A stretch of DNA of 64,000 nt from Hymenobacter sp. J193 (GCF_024700075.1 NZ_JAJONE010000003.1:124001-188000), one strand, 5' to 3'. Shown: positions 52,167-62,135, counted from the first letter of the stretch. Notes: generated from the letters alone by a model not told the origin. Translations and numbers: made by a program.

Positions 52167-52748
52167 ATGAAACACTTGCGCATTTGGTTAGCCATCCTAG
52201 CAGGTATGGCAACTGCAACGGCTCAGGGGCAATCGCTACCGTTGGAACAATTGCATAAGCTCAGCACGCTTCCACAGGGCTTGCCACTGGCAAAAATGAC
52301 CACCGTGCTGCTGCCGGTTGGTTGGACCTACCAAGGCCACGTGGATATGTCTCCCGAAGTTTTCTGGACAACCGAGCTAATGGCTACGGATAGTCTGGAT
52401 GGTGATACGCCTGAATTCTGGCTTAGCCTCCGGCCAATGCCGGGCAATCTAACGGACGTGCTATTCAAAACTCAGCTGGCGCGCAACTTCGAGCCACTGC
52501 GGCGGGAACTGAAGCGGATGAAAATTGAGCCTACACCCGTTTACTGCCTGGAGGGTAAGGGTGAGCGATATGAAACAGCTATCTACAGCCTAACGCTCTA
52601 CAGTGGCAAGAAGGGGGCATATCGCTACATCGCCGTTCTGCACCCGATTCCGGCGCCGACCCCCATCGCACCAACTGCGCCGGCAGCCGTCGTGGAGCCT
52701 ACGCCCGTGCTGCCCAGCTCGACGGTCGTTTCCACTACAACTCCCTGA
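52167..52748 (+). CDS. secreted hypothetical protein (193 aa)
   Basis: Starts MKHLRIWLAILAGMATATAQ with a signal peptide. The middle has MTTVLLPVGWTYQGHVDMSP and RNFEPLRRELKRMKIEPTPV, and the C-terminus is Pro/Thr/Val-rich, like a low-complexity linker. No family is recognised. It lies 63 bp after the TonB receptor on the same strand and is probably co-transcribed. Confidence 0.55.
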   Translation: MKHLRIWLAILAGMATATAQGQSLPLEQLHKLSTLPQGLPLAKMTTVLLPVGWTYQGHVDMSPEVFWTTELMATDSLDGDTPEFWLSLRPMPGNLTDVLFKTQLARNFEPLRRELKRMKIEPTPVYCLEGKGERYETAIYSLTLYSGKKGAYRYIAVLHPIPAPTPIAPTAPAAVVEPTPVLPSSTVVSTTTP

Positions 52749-52771
52749 GTGTTATTTACCCTGCCCTCCAG

Positions 52772-53194
52772 ATGTTACCCTATCATCTCGGTTCCTTACT
52801 CGCCCGTCTCTGGCTTGCCGGCGTTGGGCTGGAATGCCCTACTGAAGCAGCAGTGCCGCCCCCGGCCGGCCTCTATCCCAGCGCTGAGCGGCCGGCTCGT
52901 CGATGGCTGACTGGTTCTGTAACCGACGAAATGACAAACCCGCTTTCCGGCGTCTCCGTGCGCCTGCGGGGGCTGTTTCCCCAGGAACGCATTACGGATT
53001 CCCTGGGCAGATTTTGCCTGCCGGTACCGGCCACTGGCAATGGCGCCGTGGTTGTTGTCTTCGAAGGCTACTACGCCCAGCAGCTGCTGATCGGCCAAGG
53101 AGAGACCCTACATATTGTGCTTCAGCCGATACCCGGTTTCCGGCGCCGCTTCAACCGCGGGGCCGTCAGCAGCACCCTACGCCGCTTCATGTAA
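52772..53194 (+). CDS. carboxypeptidase-regulatory-like domain protein (140 aa)
   Basis: Starts MLPYHLGSLLARLWLAGVG. The core LTGSVTDEMTNPLSGVSVRL, ERITDSLGRFCLPVP, VVVVFEGYYAQQLLIGQGET is a CarboxypepD_reg-like beta sandwich (GxVxDxxxxPLxGVxVxL ... TDxxGxF). It lies 23 bp after the previous gene and 9 bp before the M20 gene, in one operon. It may be an extracellular binding or anchoring module. Confidence 0.6.
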   Translation: MLPYHLGSLLARLWLAGVGLECPTEAAVPPPAGLYPSAERPARRWLTGSVTDEMTNPLSGVSVRLRGLFPQERITDSLGRFCLPVPATGNGAVVVVFEGYYAQQLLIGQGETLHIVLQPIPGFRRRFNRGAVSSTLRRFM

Positions 53195-53203
53195 CTTGCG
53201 CCC

Positions 53204-54655
53204 ATGCTTCGCTCTATTCTTCTTGTCCTTTTGGTAGCCACGGCCCTACTCGGGGCCGTGGTCCTGTTTAGAACCCTTCGGTTTACGCCAATTTCCCCGC
53301 CGGCACCAGTGAAAAACCCGGTCGTGGCCAAGCTGCCGGCCGCCGCCGTTGAGCACCTGCAGGCAGCCGTGCGGCTCCGCACGGAATCCTATCGTTCGGG
53401 CAACGTGGCGGATACGTCCCAGTTTTTGGGCTTTCACCGATTGCTGCAGCGCACGTACCCGCTACTGCATCGGACACTGCGCCGCCAGGTTGTCGGCGGT
53501 TATTCGCTTTGCTATGAGTGGGCCGGCCAGGAGCCTTCCGCCGCGCCAGTTATTGTGCTGGCGCACTATGATGTGGTCCCGGTAGATACGGCCACGCTGC
53601 CCCGCTGGAAATACCCGCCGTTTGGGGCCGTACAGGCTCATGATACCATCTGGGGGCGTGGCACAACGGATAACAAGGCTAATGCGGTGGCGCTGCTGGA
53701 AGCCGTAGAAAGTGCCCTTCTGCGTGGCCAGCAGCCCCGGCGCACCGTTTTTCTGGTGCTGGGCCACGATGAGGAAGTTGGCGGTATGCACGGCGCGCGC
53801 CAGGTAGCGCAGCTGCTGCAGCGGCGGGGCATCCGCCCGGCCTTCGTACTGGATGAAGGCGGCTACATCACGCGCAGAAAGGTTCCGGGCATGGTTGGTC
53901 GCCCGGTTGCGTTGATTGGCACTGCCGAGAAAGGCTATCTCTCCCTGCAGCTGAGCGCCAGCCTTGCCGGTGGGCATGCGGCCATGCCGGAAAAAGAGTC
54001 GGCTGTCGGGTTGGTAGCCGGGGCCGTGGCCTCGCTCCAGCAGCAGGAGTTTGCCGCCCAGCTGACCCCGGCCATGCAGGACTTTGCCACCCACGTCGGG
54101 CCTCACCTGCCCTTCGGCCAACGGGTAGCCTTTGCCAATCAATGGCTGTTGCGGCCGCTTATTCTGCGCGCCTACCGTGCAACGGCTGCCGGCGCAGCAG
54201 CGGTCCGCACGACGATTGCGCCCACTGTTCTCCAGGCGGGTATGAAGGATAACGTCATCCCGGCTTCGGCCTCAGCCATAGTGAATTTACGGTTACTGCC
54301 AACCACTACGGCCGCCGGCACGCTGGCGCAGGTGCGGGCCTGGTTGCCGGATCAGCGCGTTCAGGTCCGGCCCGTGGGCCCGGTCTCGGAACCGACGGCG
54401 GCGGCTTCGACGGAAACGCTGGGCTACCGCCTCATTGACCAGCAGCTGCACCAACTGGTGCCGGGAGTGGTTACCACGCCCTTTCTGTTCGTTGCCCAGT
54501 CCGATGCCCGGCACTTTCAGCCCCTTACGACGGATATATACCGCTTTTCCCCCACTACTGACCCTCAGGGGATGCACGGTGAAAACGAATGCGTCTCCGT
54601 TGCCAGCTTCACGCAGACGTATTGTTATTTCGCCGGCATTCTGCGGGCGTTATAA
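53204..54655 (+). CDS. M20-family zinc peptidase, membrane-anchored
   Basis: 483 residues starting MLRSILLVLLVATALLGAVV with an N-terminal membrane anchor. M20 motifs: VIVLAHYDVVPVDTATLPRW (metal His/Asp), WGRGTTDNKANAVALLEAVE (bridging Asp), LGHDEEVGGMHGARQVAQLL (catalytic Glu pair), and later HAAMPEKESAVG and SDARHFQPL near the end, with HGENECVSV (His ligand). Length and order match carboxypeptidase-S-like (CPS1) enzymes of M20. Likely hydrolyses extracytoplasmic peptides. Confidence 0.92.
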   Translation: MLRSILLVLLVATALLGAVVLFRTLRFTPISPPAPVKNPVVAKLPAAAVEHLQAAVRLRTESYRSGNVADTSQFLGFHRLLQRTYPLLHRTLRRQVVGGYSLCYEWAGQEPSAAPVIVLAHYDVVPVDTATLPRWKYPPFGAVQAHDTIWGRGTTDNKANAVALLEAVESALLRGQQPRRTVFLVLGHDEEVGGMHGARQVAQLLQRRGIRPAFVLDEGGYITRRKVPGMVGRPVALIGTAEKGYLSLQLSASLAGGHAAMPEKESAVGLVAGAVASLQQQEFAAQLTPAMQDFATHVGPHLPFGQRVAFANQWLLRPLILRAYRATAAGAAAVRTTIAPTVLQAGMKDNVIPASASAIVNLRLLPTTTAAGTLAQVRAWLPDQRVQVRPVGPVSEPTAAASTETLGYRLIDQQLHQLVPGVVTTPFLFVAQSDARHFQPLTTDIYRFSPTTDPQGMHGENECVSVASFTQTYCYFAGILRAL

Positions 54656-54671
54656 TAGTCGGCACGAGGAC

Positions 54672-54705
54672 AAAAAGGGAAGCCTGGAGCAGGCTTCCCT
54701 TTTTT
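54672..54705. terminator. bidirectional rho-independent terminator
   Basis: AAAAAGGGAAGCCTG pairs with CAGGCTTCCCTTTTT around GAG (54672-54705). It ends the plus-strand operon and the minus-strand lipoprotein gene at 54741. Confidence 0.9.
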
Positions 54706-54740
54706 CTTGCAAAGTGCAAGATGGCAGGCCTCATCAAAAG

Positions 54741-55454
54741 CTACCTTATTATAATTTTTTCATCTTTAAGACGTTTGACAAGCGAAGCACATATTTCTAT
54801 TGACGGCTTGGTAATGGGTTGTGAGTTATTGTCTCTGTACTGAGCTATAACGATGGCTAAATGTCCTGCATGATATGCGAAATCACATAAGTTGAAATCT
54901 TCACTTGAATCATTAGTTCTATGCTGATAACAAAAACTATGCACTCTTTCATGCACTATAGTGCCTGCAACATAAGTAGGGGTGCGAGAGGTCCTGTCTA
55001 AATTGTCAACATTGAAGTTGATTTTTTCTGAACAAGCTACTGTGCTTCCTGTGACATCGTCGTCAGTATAGCCGTCTTTAGCAACAAACTGCTTTACCGT
55101 CGGCAAGCCGCGCGACCGAAACTCAGAAAGGAAGAAGGTAACAGGATCTTTATGATGTTGTTCAGGAACCTCCTCTAACCGATCATGATCCCATTCATAG
55201 ACTCCAGCAGTTGATTGAGCAATGAGAATCCTCCTAAATAGAGAGTCATTAATAGAATTTTCAGCAATAGCCAATGCCGAAGTCAATTTCGTAAGCTGCT
55301 TATCAGTAAATTTTAAAGGAGCGCTTTTGTTTTCCTCTATAGGGTGGAGGGTATCGTATACTTTATCGTTCTGATTACAGCTCATCAAACTAGCTGAAAT
55401 CAATACCAGTTGAAGACAAGTTAAGGTTAAGTAACCGAGAGAATTGGTCTTCAT
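54741..55454 (-). CDS. lipoprotein with HExxH zincin motif (237 aa)
   Basis: From ATG at 55454 (MKTNSLGYLTLTCLQLVLIS); a lipobox is visible as SASLMSC-N. The protein contains YVAGTIVHERVHSFCYQHRT, i.e. H-E-R-V-H, the zinc motif of metallopeptidases, with HAGHLAIVIAQYRD later. The AT content is much higher than in neighbours (poly-A/T stretches, AAA/GAA codons), indicating recent transfer. Surface or periplasmic protease-like lipoprotein. The family is not certain. Confidence 0.6.
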   Translation of the reverse strand: MKTNSLGYLTLTCLQLVLISASLMSCNQNDKVYDTLHPIEENKSAPLKFTDKQLTKLTSALAIAENSINDSLFRRILIAQSTAGVYEWDHDRLEEVPEQHHKDPVTFFLSEFRSRGLPTVKQFVAKDGYTDDDVTGSTVACSEKINFNVDNLDRTSRTPTYVAGTIVHERVHSFCYQHRTNDSSEDFNLCDFAYHAGHLAIVIAQYRDNNSQPITKPSIEICASLVKRLKDEKIIIR

Positions 55455-55596
55455 GGGTTCCAAGTCAGTTTTATAAAATTAGCCAAAACAGGTTGGCAGT
55501 ATGAGTATAGCAACAATAATCGGCATATCATAATATTTTAATAGATAATACACAAAGTATTAATTCTACTTTTTAATCGGGTAAGAAAAGTAGCCC

Positions 55597-55968
55597 CTAT
55601 TTTGTCCCTGTCCGGTCAATTCCGTTCGGATGGCGCGTAATGCCCGGGCCCAATAAAGTGGAGTCCAGGACGGTATGCATCATCAGCTCCGCCAGCACTT
55701 TTTCGGGTGCCTCCGCCAGCCAGTCTGCCAACCGAAATACCTCCGCCAAACTCAGCCCTGCTGGATCTTTGCGCCGCTTCAGATAGGTGCGAAACGTCAT
55801 GCCCAATCGATCCGTGATAGTGCGTACCGGTGCTTTTTTGGAATCTACCATTTCAGCAAACGTGCGGGCATTCGGCGCAATGGGCACGGCCTGGCCTGGG
55901 AACTCTACTGAAGGTTTAGGCATGAAAAACGGCTTGTTCAGGTTGTGAAGCGGCAAGAATGAAGACAT
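55597..55968 (-). CDS. hypothetical protein with possible HTH (123 aa)
   Basis: Start at ATG 55968 (MSSFLPLHNLNKPFFMPKPS); another ATG at 55923 is possible. TITDRLGMTFRTYLKRRKDP with SLAEVFRLADWLAEAPEKVL has the pattern of a Xre/lambda-type helix-turn-helix. Likely a small DNA-binding regulator. It is followed by another hypothetical gene upstream on the same strand (56057-56449). Confidence 0.5.
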   Translation of the reverse strand: MSSFLPLHNLNKPFFMPKPSVEFPGQAVPIAPNARTFAEMVDSKKAPVRTITDRLGMTFRTYLKRRKDPAGLSLAEVFRLADWLAEAPEKVLAELMMHTVLDSTLLGPGITRHPNGIDRTGTK

Positions 55969-56008
55969 TGGGCAACGCCCAAATGTAGAAAGACCCATCT
56001 AAAGCAAA

Positions 56009-56033
56009 AAACCCCGGCCGTCAGGCCAGGGTT
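56009..56033. terminator. terminator-like hairpin
   Basis: ACCCCGGCC pairs, with one mismatch, with GGCCAGGGT around GTCA, flanked by an A-run and a T-rich tail. It lies downstream of the gene ending at 56057. Confidence 0.6.
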
Positions 56034-56056
56034 TGCAAATGGGCTGTTGCCGAGCG

Positions 56057-56449
56057 TTAGCCATCGTCTTCGTCGTCGTCAGCCCGAGCGCTTCGTAGTT
56101 CCGGCGGCCCCGTAAAGGCATAAGGCGCCAATTGGATGCCACTCGTTGCTACATAGCCGCGGCAGTTACCATCCGTGCCTAGCTCTTCCGCTACCGAAAC
56201 CCGGTAGCCGTAGGTGCGGAACATGCGCTGAAACAAGCGAAGCCGCTGGACGGTAAAGGCCGTTCGGCTCATACCAAAGGCCCCTTTCGGACCTTTCAGC
56301 AGGGCTCGGACTACTGCCTGAGGCAGACGCACGTGCCGGCTGATGGCCGAAACATTCCAGGGTCGTTTAGGGTCGTCATTGCGTTCAAACCAAGTCTGGA
56401 GGTGCTGCCAGCCTTGGGGTTCGTCGTAGATAGTGCGTGCGGTCGGCAT
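56057..56449 (-). CDS. hypothetical protein (130 aa)
   Basis: Start at ATG 56449 (MPTARTIYDEPQGWQHLQTW); the longer frame adds unlikely residues. It contains NVSAISRHVRLPQAVVRALL (HTH-like), TVQRLRLFQRMFRTYGYRVS and an acidic tail (RADDDEDDG). Probably a small regulator or nucleic-acid-binding protein. No family is recognised. Confidence 0.5.
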   Translation of the reverse strand: MPTARTIYDEPQGWQHLQTWFERNDDPKRPWNVSAISRHVRLPQAVVRALLKGPKGAFGMSRTAFTVQRLRLFQRMFRTYGYRVSVAEELGTDGNCRGYVATSGIQLAPYAFTGPPELRSARADDDEDDG

Positions 56450-56717
56450 GAGTGGAAGCAGGAAAGGCACCTGTCCTTTTATGGTGAAAAAAGCAATATT
56501 GCCATTACTGCTAATCGCAAACAATGGCGGGCGAAATATGCCGAAATAAATCTAAATGTTCTCCATTTTAATACTTTACTTCTTGCAGATATTCTTGCGT
56601 TCAACCTAAAGTCGGGTCTTTTCAGATGACACCACACCCTGACAATGGTTTTGCCAACGAATGCCTGTTGACAGAATTATCGCTTAACGTAATTGGACGT
56701 ATCGGACATGAGGTCTA

Positions 56718-57299
56718 CTACCGCAGGGTACTTACAAAAAAGTCGCGGGCGATGACATAGTTCTGCCCTATGAACAACGCTTTGAAAGGGGGAGCAATCC
56801 TCAACGGTTCCGGTACGAAGTATCGTGATTGTAGCAGTTCCTGCCATTCCCTGTAGGATGCTTCCACCTCAAATAACCAACAGAGTGCTTGAAGCTCATG
56901 GGTCACTTCGGTGGGGAGGTAGAACGTGTGCTGGTGGCCTTGCTGTAAGTATTCGCCTAACCACTGCTGGTTGCGTTGTACCCCACTCCACAGAGGAAGG
57001 AACGCCTGCCACTCCACCGCTAGGGTCACAAAGCGCTTGTAAAAGGCTGCTAGAAAACCGACAGGCAACCCTTTAGGTGCCCGAACGGTCAGGGCCGCGA
57101 GGGGACCATTGTAATAGGTTAGAGCGGGGTGCTCGCCGTGATAGCTTACCGGTCCGCCAGTACCTCGCTTGAGAGTAGCGGCTACCTTGCGGTGAAAATC
57201 AATGCGGTGGACCTCTACGGCGGTAGTCAACTCTAAGTAGGTGGTTTGGCTATAGCGAACGGTGCCGGTAGGATACAGCGCACTGAATTGCTCCATCAT
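56718..57299 (-). CDS. hypothetical protein (193 aa)
   Basis: Starts MMEQFSALYPTGTVRYSQTT. Mixed alpha/beta, aromatic-rich (FYLPTEVTHELQALCWLFEV, WQELLQSRYFVPEPLRIAPP). No family is recognised. Confidence 0.5.
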   Translation of the reverse strand: MMEQFSALYPTGTVRYSQTTYLELTTAVEVHRIDFHRKVAATLKRGTGGPVSYHGEHPALTYYNGPLAALTVRAPKGLPVGFLAAFYKRFVTLAVEWQAFLPLWSGVQRNQQWLGEYLQQGHQHTFYLPTEVTHELQALCWLFEVEASYREWQELLQSRYFVPEPLRIAPPFKALFIGQNYVIARDFFVSTLR

Positions 57300-57720
57300 G
57301 TCGTGAAGCTACGCAAGGCCAGGAAGTGTACAAAAGCGAGAGCTACTTCTTCACTTGCGCGGAGGCGCTTCACGGAATCCTTTCTTGACATAATGCTAGG
57401 TATAAGGCGATTCCCAAAGAATTTATATTGGCTGCGCTGATTTGGTAGGCAGGTAGCATTGCATAAAAAGCAGGAACGGTTGAGCCAGTATGATCACCTC
57501 CATAATGTAGCTGATCTACATCAGCTTGACTTTTTACATTGGGATTATTAGCAATCCCGCCATCAGCAGTAACGAATCAAGCTATCTCTCCTGTTGAACC
57601 TACACGTGATACAGGATTAGTGATGATTCCTATAGCAAGAGACTAATTATATCTTATAGGGTCCGTGCGAGCGCTCCCAGCAGGTTACTGCCCGGGGCGT
57701 TTGCGTGAAGGCACGAGCAC
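57300..57720. other. 421-bp gap without a recognisable gene
   Basis: The sequence is AT-richer than its surroundings and holds only short frames. A small GCTGAT/ATCAGC inverted repeat at about 57518-57535 is the only structure noted. Confidence 0.5.
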
Positions 57721-59043
57721 TTAGTCGAGGTGCTCGATAAGGACTTTGGCGTCGTAGAAGTAGGTGGAAGCGAAGAAGTCGTTGACGGGGGTGTCAATGC
57801 TGAGGAGGATAAAACCGCCGGCGGGGTCTTTGAAGATTTTGAAGGGGTAAAAGCGGGTTTTGATTTGCCGCTTTAGGGAGTAGGGGGCTTGCAGGTTGAA
57901 GGCGTAGAGGCGGCGGTCGGTGGTACCGGCGTAGAGGGTTTGGGTGGCGGCGTCGGGGCCGTAGCAGGTGTAGATAGTGGACAGGTTCGGCAGGCTGGCC
58001 TGATGCGTAGTCGTTTTGTGATAAATGTCGCCGTAAGCCCCAGTGATGTAGTGCTGCCCATCGGGGAAAAAGGCGAAAACACGGCCATCAGAGGTGTGGA
58101 GGCGGTGGGAGCTGTTGCGCTGAGAGCCTAGGAAGTTGCCGGTTGGCGTGAAGCTATAGTAGGTGTGGGGCATGGGGTAAGTAGACATGCCCATACCCAG
58201 CACCTCGCTGCTGGAGCCGGGAACCAAGTAAAGATGCTGGTTGTGCCCATCGCGGCTGTCCTCGTAAGGCAGCTGAGCCTTGGTGGCCCGGTCGTAGACG
58301 CGCATGGTGGGACCGATGTAGCGCGTCGTACTGATGTAGAGCTGGCCATTGCTGGCCAGCACAGAACTCAGGCCGTGGGGAGTAGGAATAGTGTAAACCC
58401 GCAGCCTATCGACCTGGGTGAGGGTGGACGCGTCGTAAATCAGGACGATGCCATCGTCGAATGGCAAATAGAGCTCCCGTCGGCCCTGGAATGTACTCAA
58501 GCTGCCATAGTTGACCCCCATGCCCACTTCGATGGTTTTGATCATCTGATGCCCATCCAGGCTGTACTGGCTAACGGTGCCTGTGGGGCCAACGAAGTAC
58601 AGCATGCGGGTGGTTTCGTCGAAAAGCACATCGCGGATATGGGCGCGCGCAATGTGGACGTTGGGACGGTGGAAAGTAACGGTATTGCTCTCGATGGTTT
58701 GGCCTGAAGCCAGCACGCCAACGACCTGGTAGAGGACATCGTCCGAGTAGGGGATGGTGGCGTCGAGGTAGGAAACGGTAGGTTCGACAAGGGTGGCGGG
58801 GCGCACGGCGAAGGTATCAGCGTCGGGATCGTTGAGGATTTCCCATCGCTTGATATGGTACTCCTTCAGGTCGGGGTTATTGAGCGCCGACCAGGTGAGC
58901 ACGGCGGTACTATCATTTGCTAGCTGAGGAACTTGCAGGGCAATACTGGTGGTAAGCGGTGGGGCAGGCTCTTGCTCAACGGATTCGCAGGAGGTGGTAA
59001 TAAATGCAAGCAACAGGAATAAGTAAAGTAGGATTTTAGTCAT
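57721..59043 (-). CDS. lipoprotein with Fn3-like and beta-propeller-like parts (440 aa)
   Basis: Starts MTKILLYLFLLLAFITTSCE, a lipoprotein signal (TTSC). Residues 30-125 have a fibronectin-III look (STAVLTWSALNNPDLKEYHI, SYLDATIPYSDDVLYQVVGV). The rest carries repeated strand sets (MLYFVGPTGTVSQYSLDGHQ, LYISTTRYIGPTMRVYDRAT, LYAGTTDRRLYAFNLQAPYS) like a beta-propeller. Probably a surface-exposed binding protein. No enzymatic motif is visible. Confidence 0.6.
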   Translation of the reverse strand: MTKILLYLFLLLAFITTSCESVEQEPAPPLTTSIALQVPQLANDSTAVLTWSALNNPDLKEYHIKRWEILNDPDADTFAVRPATLVEPTVSYLDATIPYSDDVLYQVVGVLASGQTIESNTVTFHRPNVHIARAHIRDVLFDETTRMLYFVGPTGTVSQYSLDGHQMIKTIEVGMGVNYGSLSTFQGRRELYLPFDDGIVLIYDASTLTQVDRLRVYTIPTPHGLSSVLASNGQLYISTTRYIGPTMRVYDRATKAQLPYEDSRDGHNQHLYLVPGSSSEVLGMGMSTYPMPHTYYSFTPTGNFLGSQRNSSHRLHTSDGRVFAFFPDGQHYITGAYGDIYHKTTTHQASLPNLSTIYTCYGPDAATQTLYAGTTDRRLYAFNLQAPYSLKRQIKTRFYPFKIFKDPAGGFILLSIDTPVNDFFASTYFYDAKVLIEHLD

Positions 59044-59253
59044 CGTTCGTGAATAGAGATGGGTGGTATTTTATGTTCGGTAGTGAGGGAAAGCGGACTG
59101 TGCTTAGGGCTGAGTTCAGAAATAGGATAGTTTAAGCAAGGTATGGTCTTTCAGACAAGTTCTGGGAAGGACCCGTTGTCAGTTTATTTGGCCCCAAGAA
59201 AGTGAGCCACCTTTATCTTCCCGGTTGGGTCGGGGTCGCTACCGGCACTAGCC

Positions 59254-59285
59254 AAAAAAGCCGCCCCACCCGGAACGGCTTTTTC
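59254..59285. terminator. bidirectional rho-independent terminator
   Basis: AAAAAAGCCG pairs with CGGCTTTTTC (59254-59285) with a 12-base loop. It lies downstream of the RCC1-repeat gene ending at 59374; the rest of 59044-59373 holds nothing evident. Confidence 0.75.
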
Positions 59286-59373
59286 AGTAGAAAACTAACT
59301 CTATTCGCGTTACAATGACTTTACCTTAATTTGGGTAGCTGGCCTACCCATATGGAACGGTGACGAGTAGCTT

Positions 59374-61918
59374 TTACTGCTTCACCACCTTCACCTGGGC
59401 GGGACGGCCGTCGATGACCAGGCGCACGATGTAGAGGCCGGCGGGGCGACCAGCCAGCTCGGGCACGACCAGCGTGGCAGGGCCAGCCGGGGCGCTGACC
59501 AGCCGACGCAGCAGCACGCGGCCGGTGACGTCGGTCAGGGTCAGGGGCGCGGCCACCAGCGGGGCAGTCAGGGTGAAGTTCAACGTGAGGATGGCTCCGC
59601 TGCCCAGTGGCACAGGGGCTGCCCTCAGGCCAGTGGCACGGGCCGAGAAAGTGGGCAGGCTCAAAGGAAGCGAACCGTCGCCGCCTTCGATGAGGAGCGG
59701 TTCGGCGCTGAAAAAGGGTAGGCCGAGCTGGCCAAAGCTGTTGCTGCCCCAGGCCCAGAGTGTACCGTCCTTGCGCACACCTACGCTGTATTCGTTGCCC
59801 GCCGCCACACTCTTCCAGTTGGTATCGCTGCCCAGCTTGTATGGGCGCGCTGCTGACGGTGCCGCTAGTGCCATCGCCGAGCTGGCCGTCGGCGTTGTTG
59901 CCCCAGGCCCAGAGCGTGCCGTCGGTGCGTAGCGCCACATTGTGCAAATAGCCCGCCTCCACGCCTGCCCAGGTGGTGGCGGTACCCACTTGCACAGGCA
60001 CGCTGCGGTTAGTGAAGGTGCCATCGCCGAGCTGGCCTCTTTCGTTGCTGCCCCAGGCCCAGAGCGTGCCATTGGTGCGTACGGCCACGCTGTAGTCGTT
60101 GCCCGCCGCCACGCTCTTCCAGGTGGTGGCCGTGCCTACTTGCACGGGGCTGTTACGGTATTCCGTGGTGGTACCGCCGCCGAGCTGGCCTCTTTCATTG
60201 TTACCCCAGGCCCAGAGGGTGCCGTCCTTGCGCACGGCCAGGGTGTGGTTGTTGCCCGCCGCCACACTCTGCCAGTTGGTATCGGTGCCCACCTGCACGG
60301 GGACCGTGCGCAGGGTAGTGGTGCCATCGCCGAGCTGGCCTTGTCGGTTGTCGCCCCAGGCCCAGAGCGTGCCGTCCGTGCGCACGGCCACGCTGTGCAA
60401 CCTGCCTGCCGCCACGCTCTTCCAGGTGGTGGCCGTGCCTACTTGCACGGGGGTGTAGCGCTGGTCGGTGGTAATGCCGTCGCCCCAGGTCCAGAGGGTA
60501 CCGTCGGTGCGCACAGCCACGTTGTGGCCTCTGCCCGCCGACACACTGGCCCAGTTAATATGGATGCCCAGCTTGTACGGGGGCACTGTGGCCGGCAGTG
60601 GTGCCATCACCGAGTTGGCCGAAGGTGTTGTTGCCCCAGGCCCAGAGCGTGCCGTCCGTGCGCATCGCCACGGTGTGCCGCTCGCTCGCCGACACGCTCG
60701 CCCAGGTGGTGGCCGTGCTAATGCGCGCCGGAACGGGCTGGACCCCGGGCAGCAGTTGCGTACTGCCTACTTGGCCGTTGCTATTGCTGCCCCAGGCCCA
60801 GAGTGCGCCGTCGGTGCGCACGGCTAGGGTGTGGCTGGTGCTCGCTGCCACGCTCTTCCAGGTAGTGGCCGTGCCCAGCTTGTACGGGCGCGCTGCGGTC
60901 GGTAGTGGTGCCGTCGCCAAGCTGGCCTTCGTAGTTGTTGCCCCAGGCCCAGAGCGTGCCGTCGGTGCGCACGGCCACCGTGTGCGACCCGCCTGCTGCC
61001 ACAATGGCCCAGTTGGTGTCGGCGCCCAGCTTGCACGGGTTCGCTGTGGTCGGTGCCGCTGGCGCCGTCGCCTACTTGGCCGGAGTTGTTCTTGCCCCAG
61101 GCCCAGAGCGTGCCATCTTGCCGGATGGCCAAGGTGTGGTCGTTGCCTGCCGACACACTGGCCCAGTTGGTGGCGGTGCCCACTTGCACAGGCGTGCTGC
61201 GCCGGGTGTTGTCGCCCAAGCCGAGCTGGCCGGAGTTGTTGTTACCCCAGGCCCAGAGCGTGCCGTCCGTGCGCACGGCCACGGTATAGTCGTTGCCCGC
61301 CGCCACGCTCTTCCAGTTGGTGGCCGTGCCCACTTGTACGGGCGCGCTGCGATCGGTGATGGTGCCGTCGCCTACTTGGCCGGAGTTGTTCTTGCCCCAG
61401 GCCCAGAGCGTGCCATCCGTGCGCACGGCCACGGTGTGGTCGTTGCCCGCCGACCCGCTGGCCCAGGTGGTACCAGTGCCCACCTGCACGGGGACCATGC
61501 GCTGGGTGGTGGCGCCGTCGCCGAGCTGGCCGCTTTTGTTGTAGCCCCAGGTCCAGAGTGTGCCGTCCGTGCGCACGGCCACGGTGTGCCACTCGCCACC
61601 CGCCACGCTCGCCCAGGTGGTACCAGTGCCCACCTGCATAGGGAAGCGGCGATTGGTGTTGGTACCATCGCCGAGCTGGCCTTGGCGGTTGTTGCCCCAG
61701 GCCCAGAGCGCACCGTTGGCGTGGATGATGAGGGTGTGTCCATCGCCGGCGGCAAATTGCTGGGCCTGAGCCGGAGCGGCGAGGACTAGCAGCCCCAGCA
61801 GCAGCGCGGGCAGCCACTGGCCCGCCCACCGGCCGCGCGTAAGCAAGGAAGTCAGCAGCGAAGTCGGCAAGAAAAGGCGTGAGGCGGCCGGCGGGGCCAC
61901 CAAGGAAGGATAGTGCAT
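59374..61918 (-). CDS. secreted RCC1-repeat protein with C-terminal sorting domain (four identical frame breaks)
   Basis: From ATG at 61918 ([20 protein letters not shown]), signal peptide ending APAQAQQ. It carries about 13 RCC1-type repeats, each with the kernel [15 protein letters not shown] and GQLGDGT, and ends with a beta-sandwich of the type IX sorting class ([20 protein letters not shown]). The frame changes at four places (near 61033, 60883, 60571, 59837), always where VQVG is expected and the strand reads CAAGCTGGGC instead of CAAGTGGGC. With one base fewer at each the whole protein is open, about 840 residues. A surface or secreted seven-bladed-propeller protein, possibly adhesive. 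Confidence 0.8.
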
Positions 61919-61927
61919 CTAAGGAAT

Positions 61928-61978
61928 GGGGAGTGCCACGTCCCGGGGAAAGGCAGAGACACGCGCGTTGCTGCTAAG
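61928..61978 (+). repeat. Tn3-type terminal repeat, left end of a small element
   Basis: Starts GGGGAGTGCCACGTCCCGGG and ends TTGCTGCTAAG. The 40 bases from 61932 match the complement of 63961-64000 at 37 positions. Confidence 0.65.
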
Positions 61979-62135
61979 GGTCCCGTAACTGCAATCGAAT
62001 AAGCTGCTCAAGATAAGGCTTAAAGGGTTCTTCTTACAAAAGGGTCGTTCAAGCAAGCTATGGCCTTTTGCTTAGTTCTAAGTAGAGCCCGCTGTCGGCC
62101 CATCTAGCCCAGTAATTACCATCCAAAAAACGGTC

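Noticed and set aside
59942..61789. Long plus-strand frames opposite the RCC1 gene
   Set aside because: Repeats on the complementary strand mirror the RCC1 repeats, so these are shadow frames.
59374..61918. Tandem repeats considered as a CRISPR array
   Set aside because: The repeats are coding RCC1 units of about 150 bp, not short repeats with unique spacers. No CRISPR array or cas gene is seen in the window.
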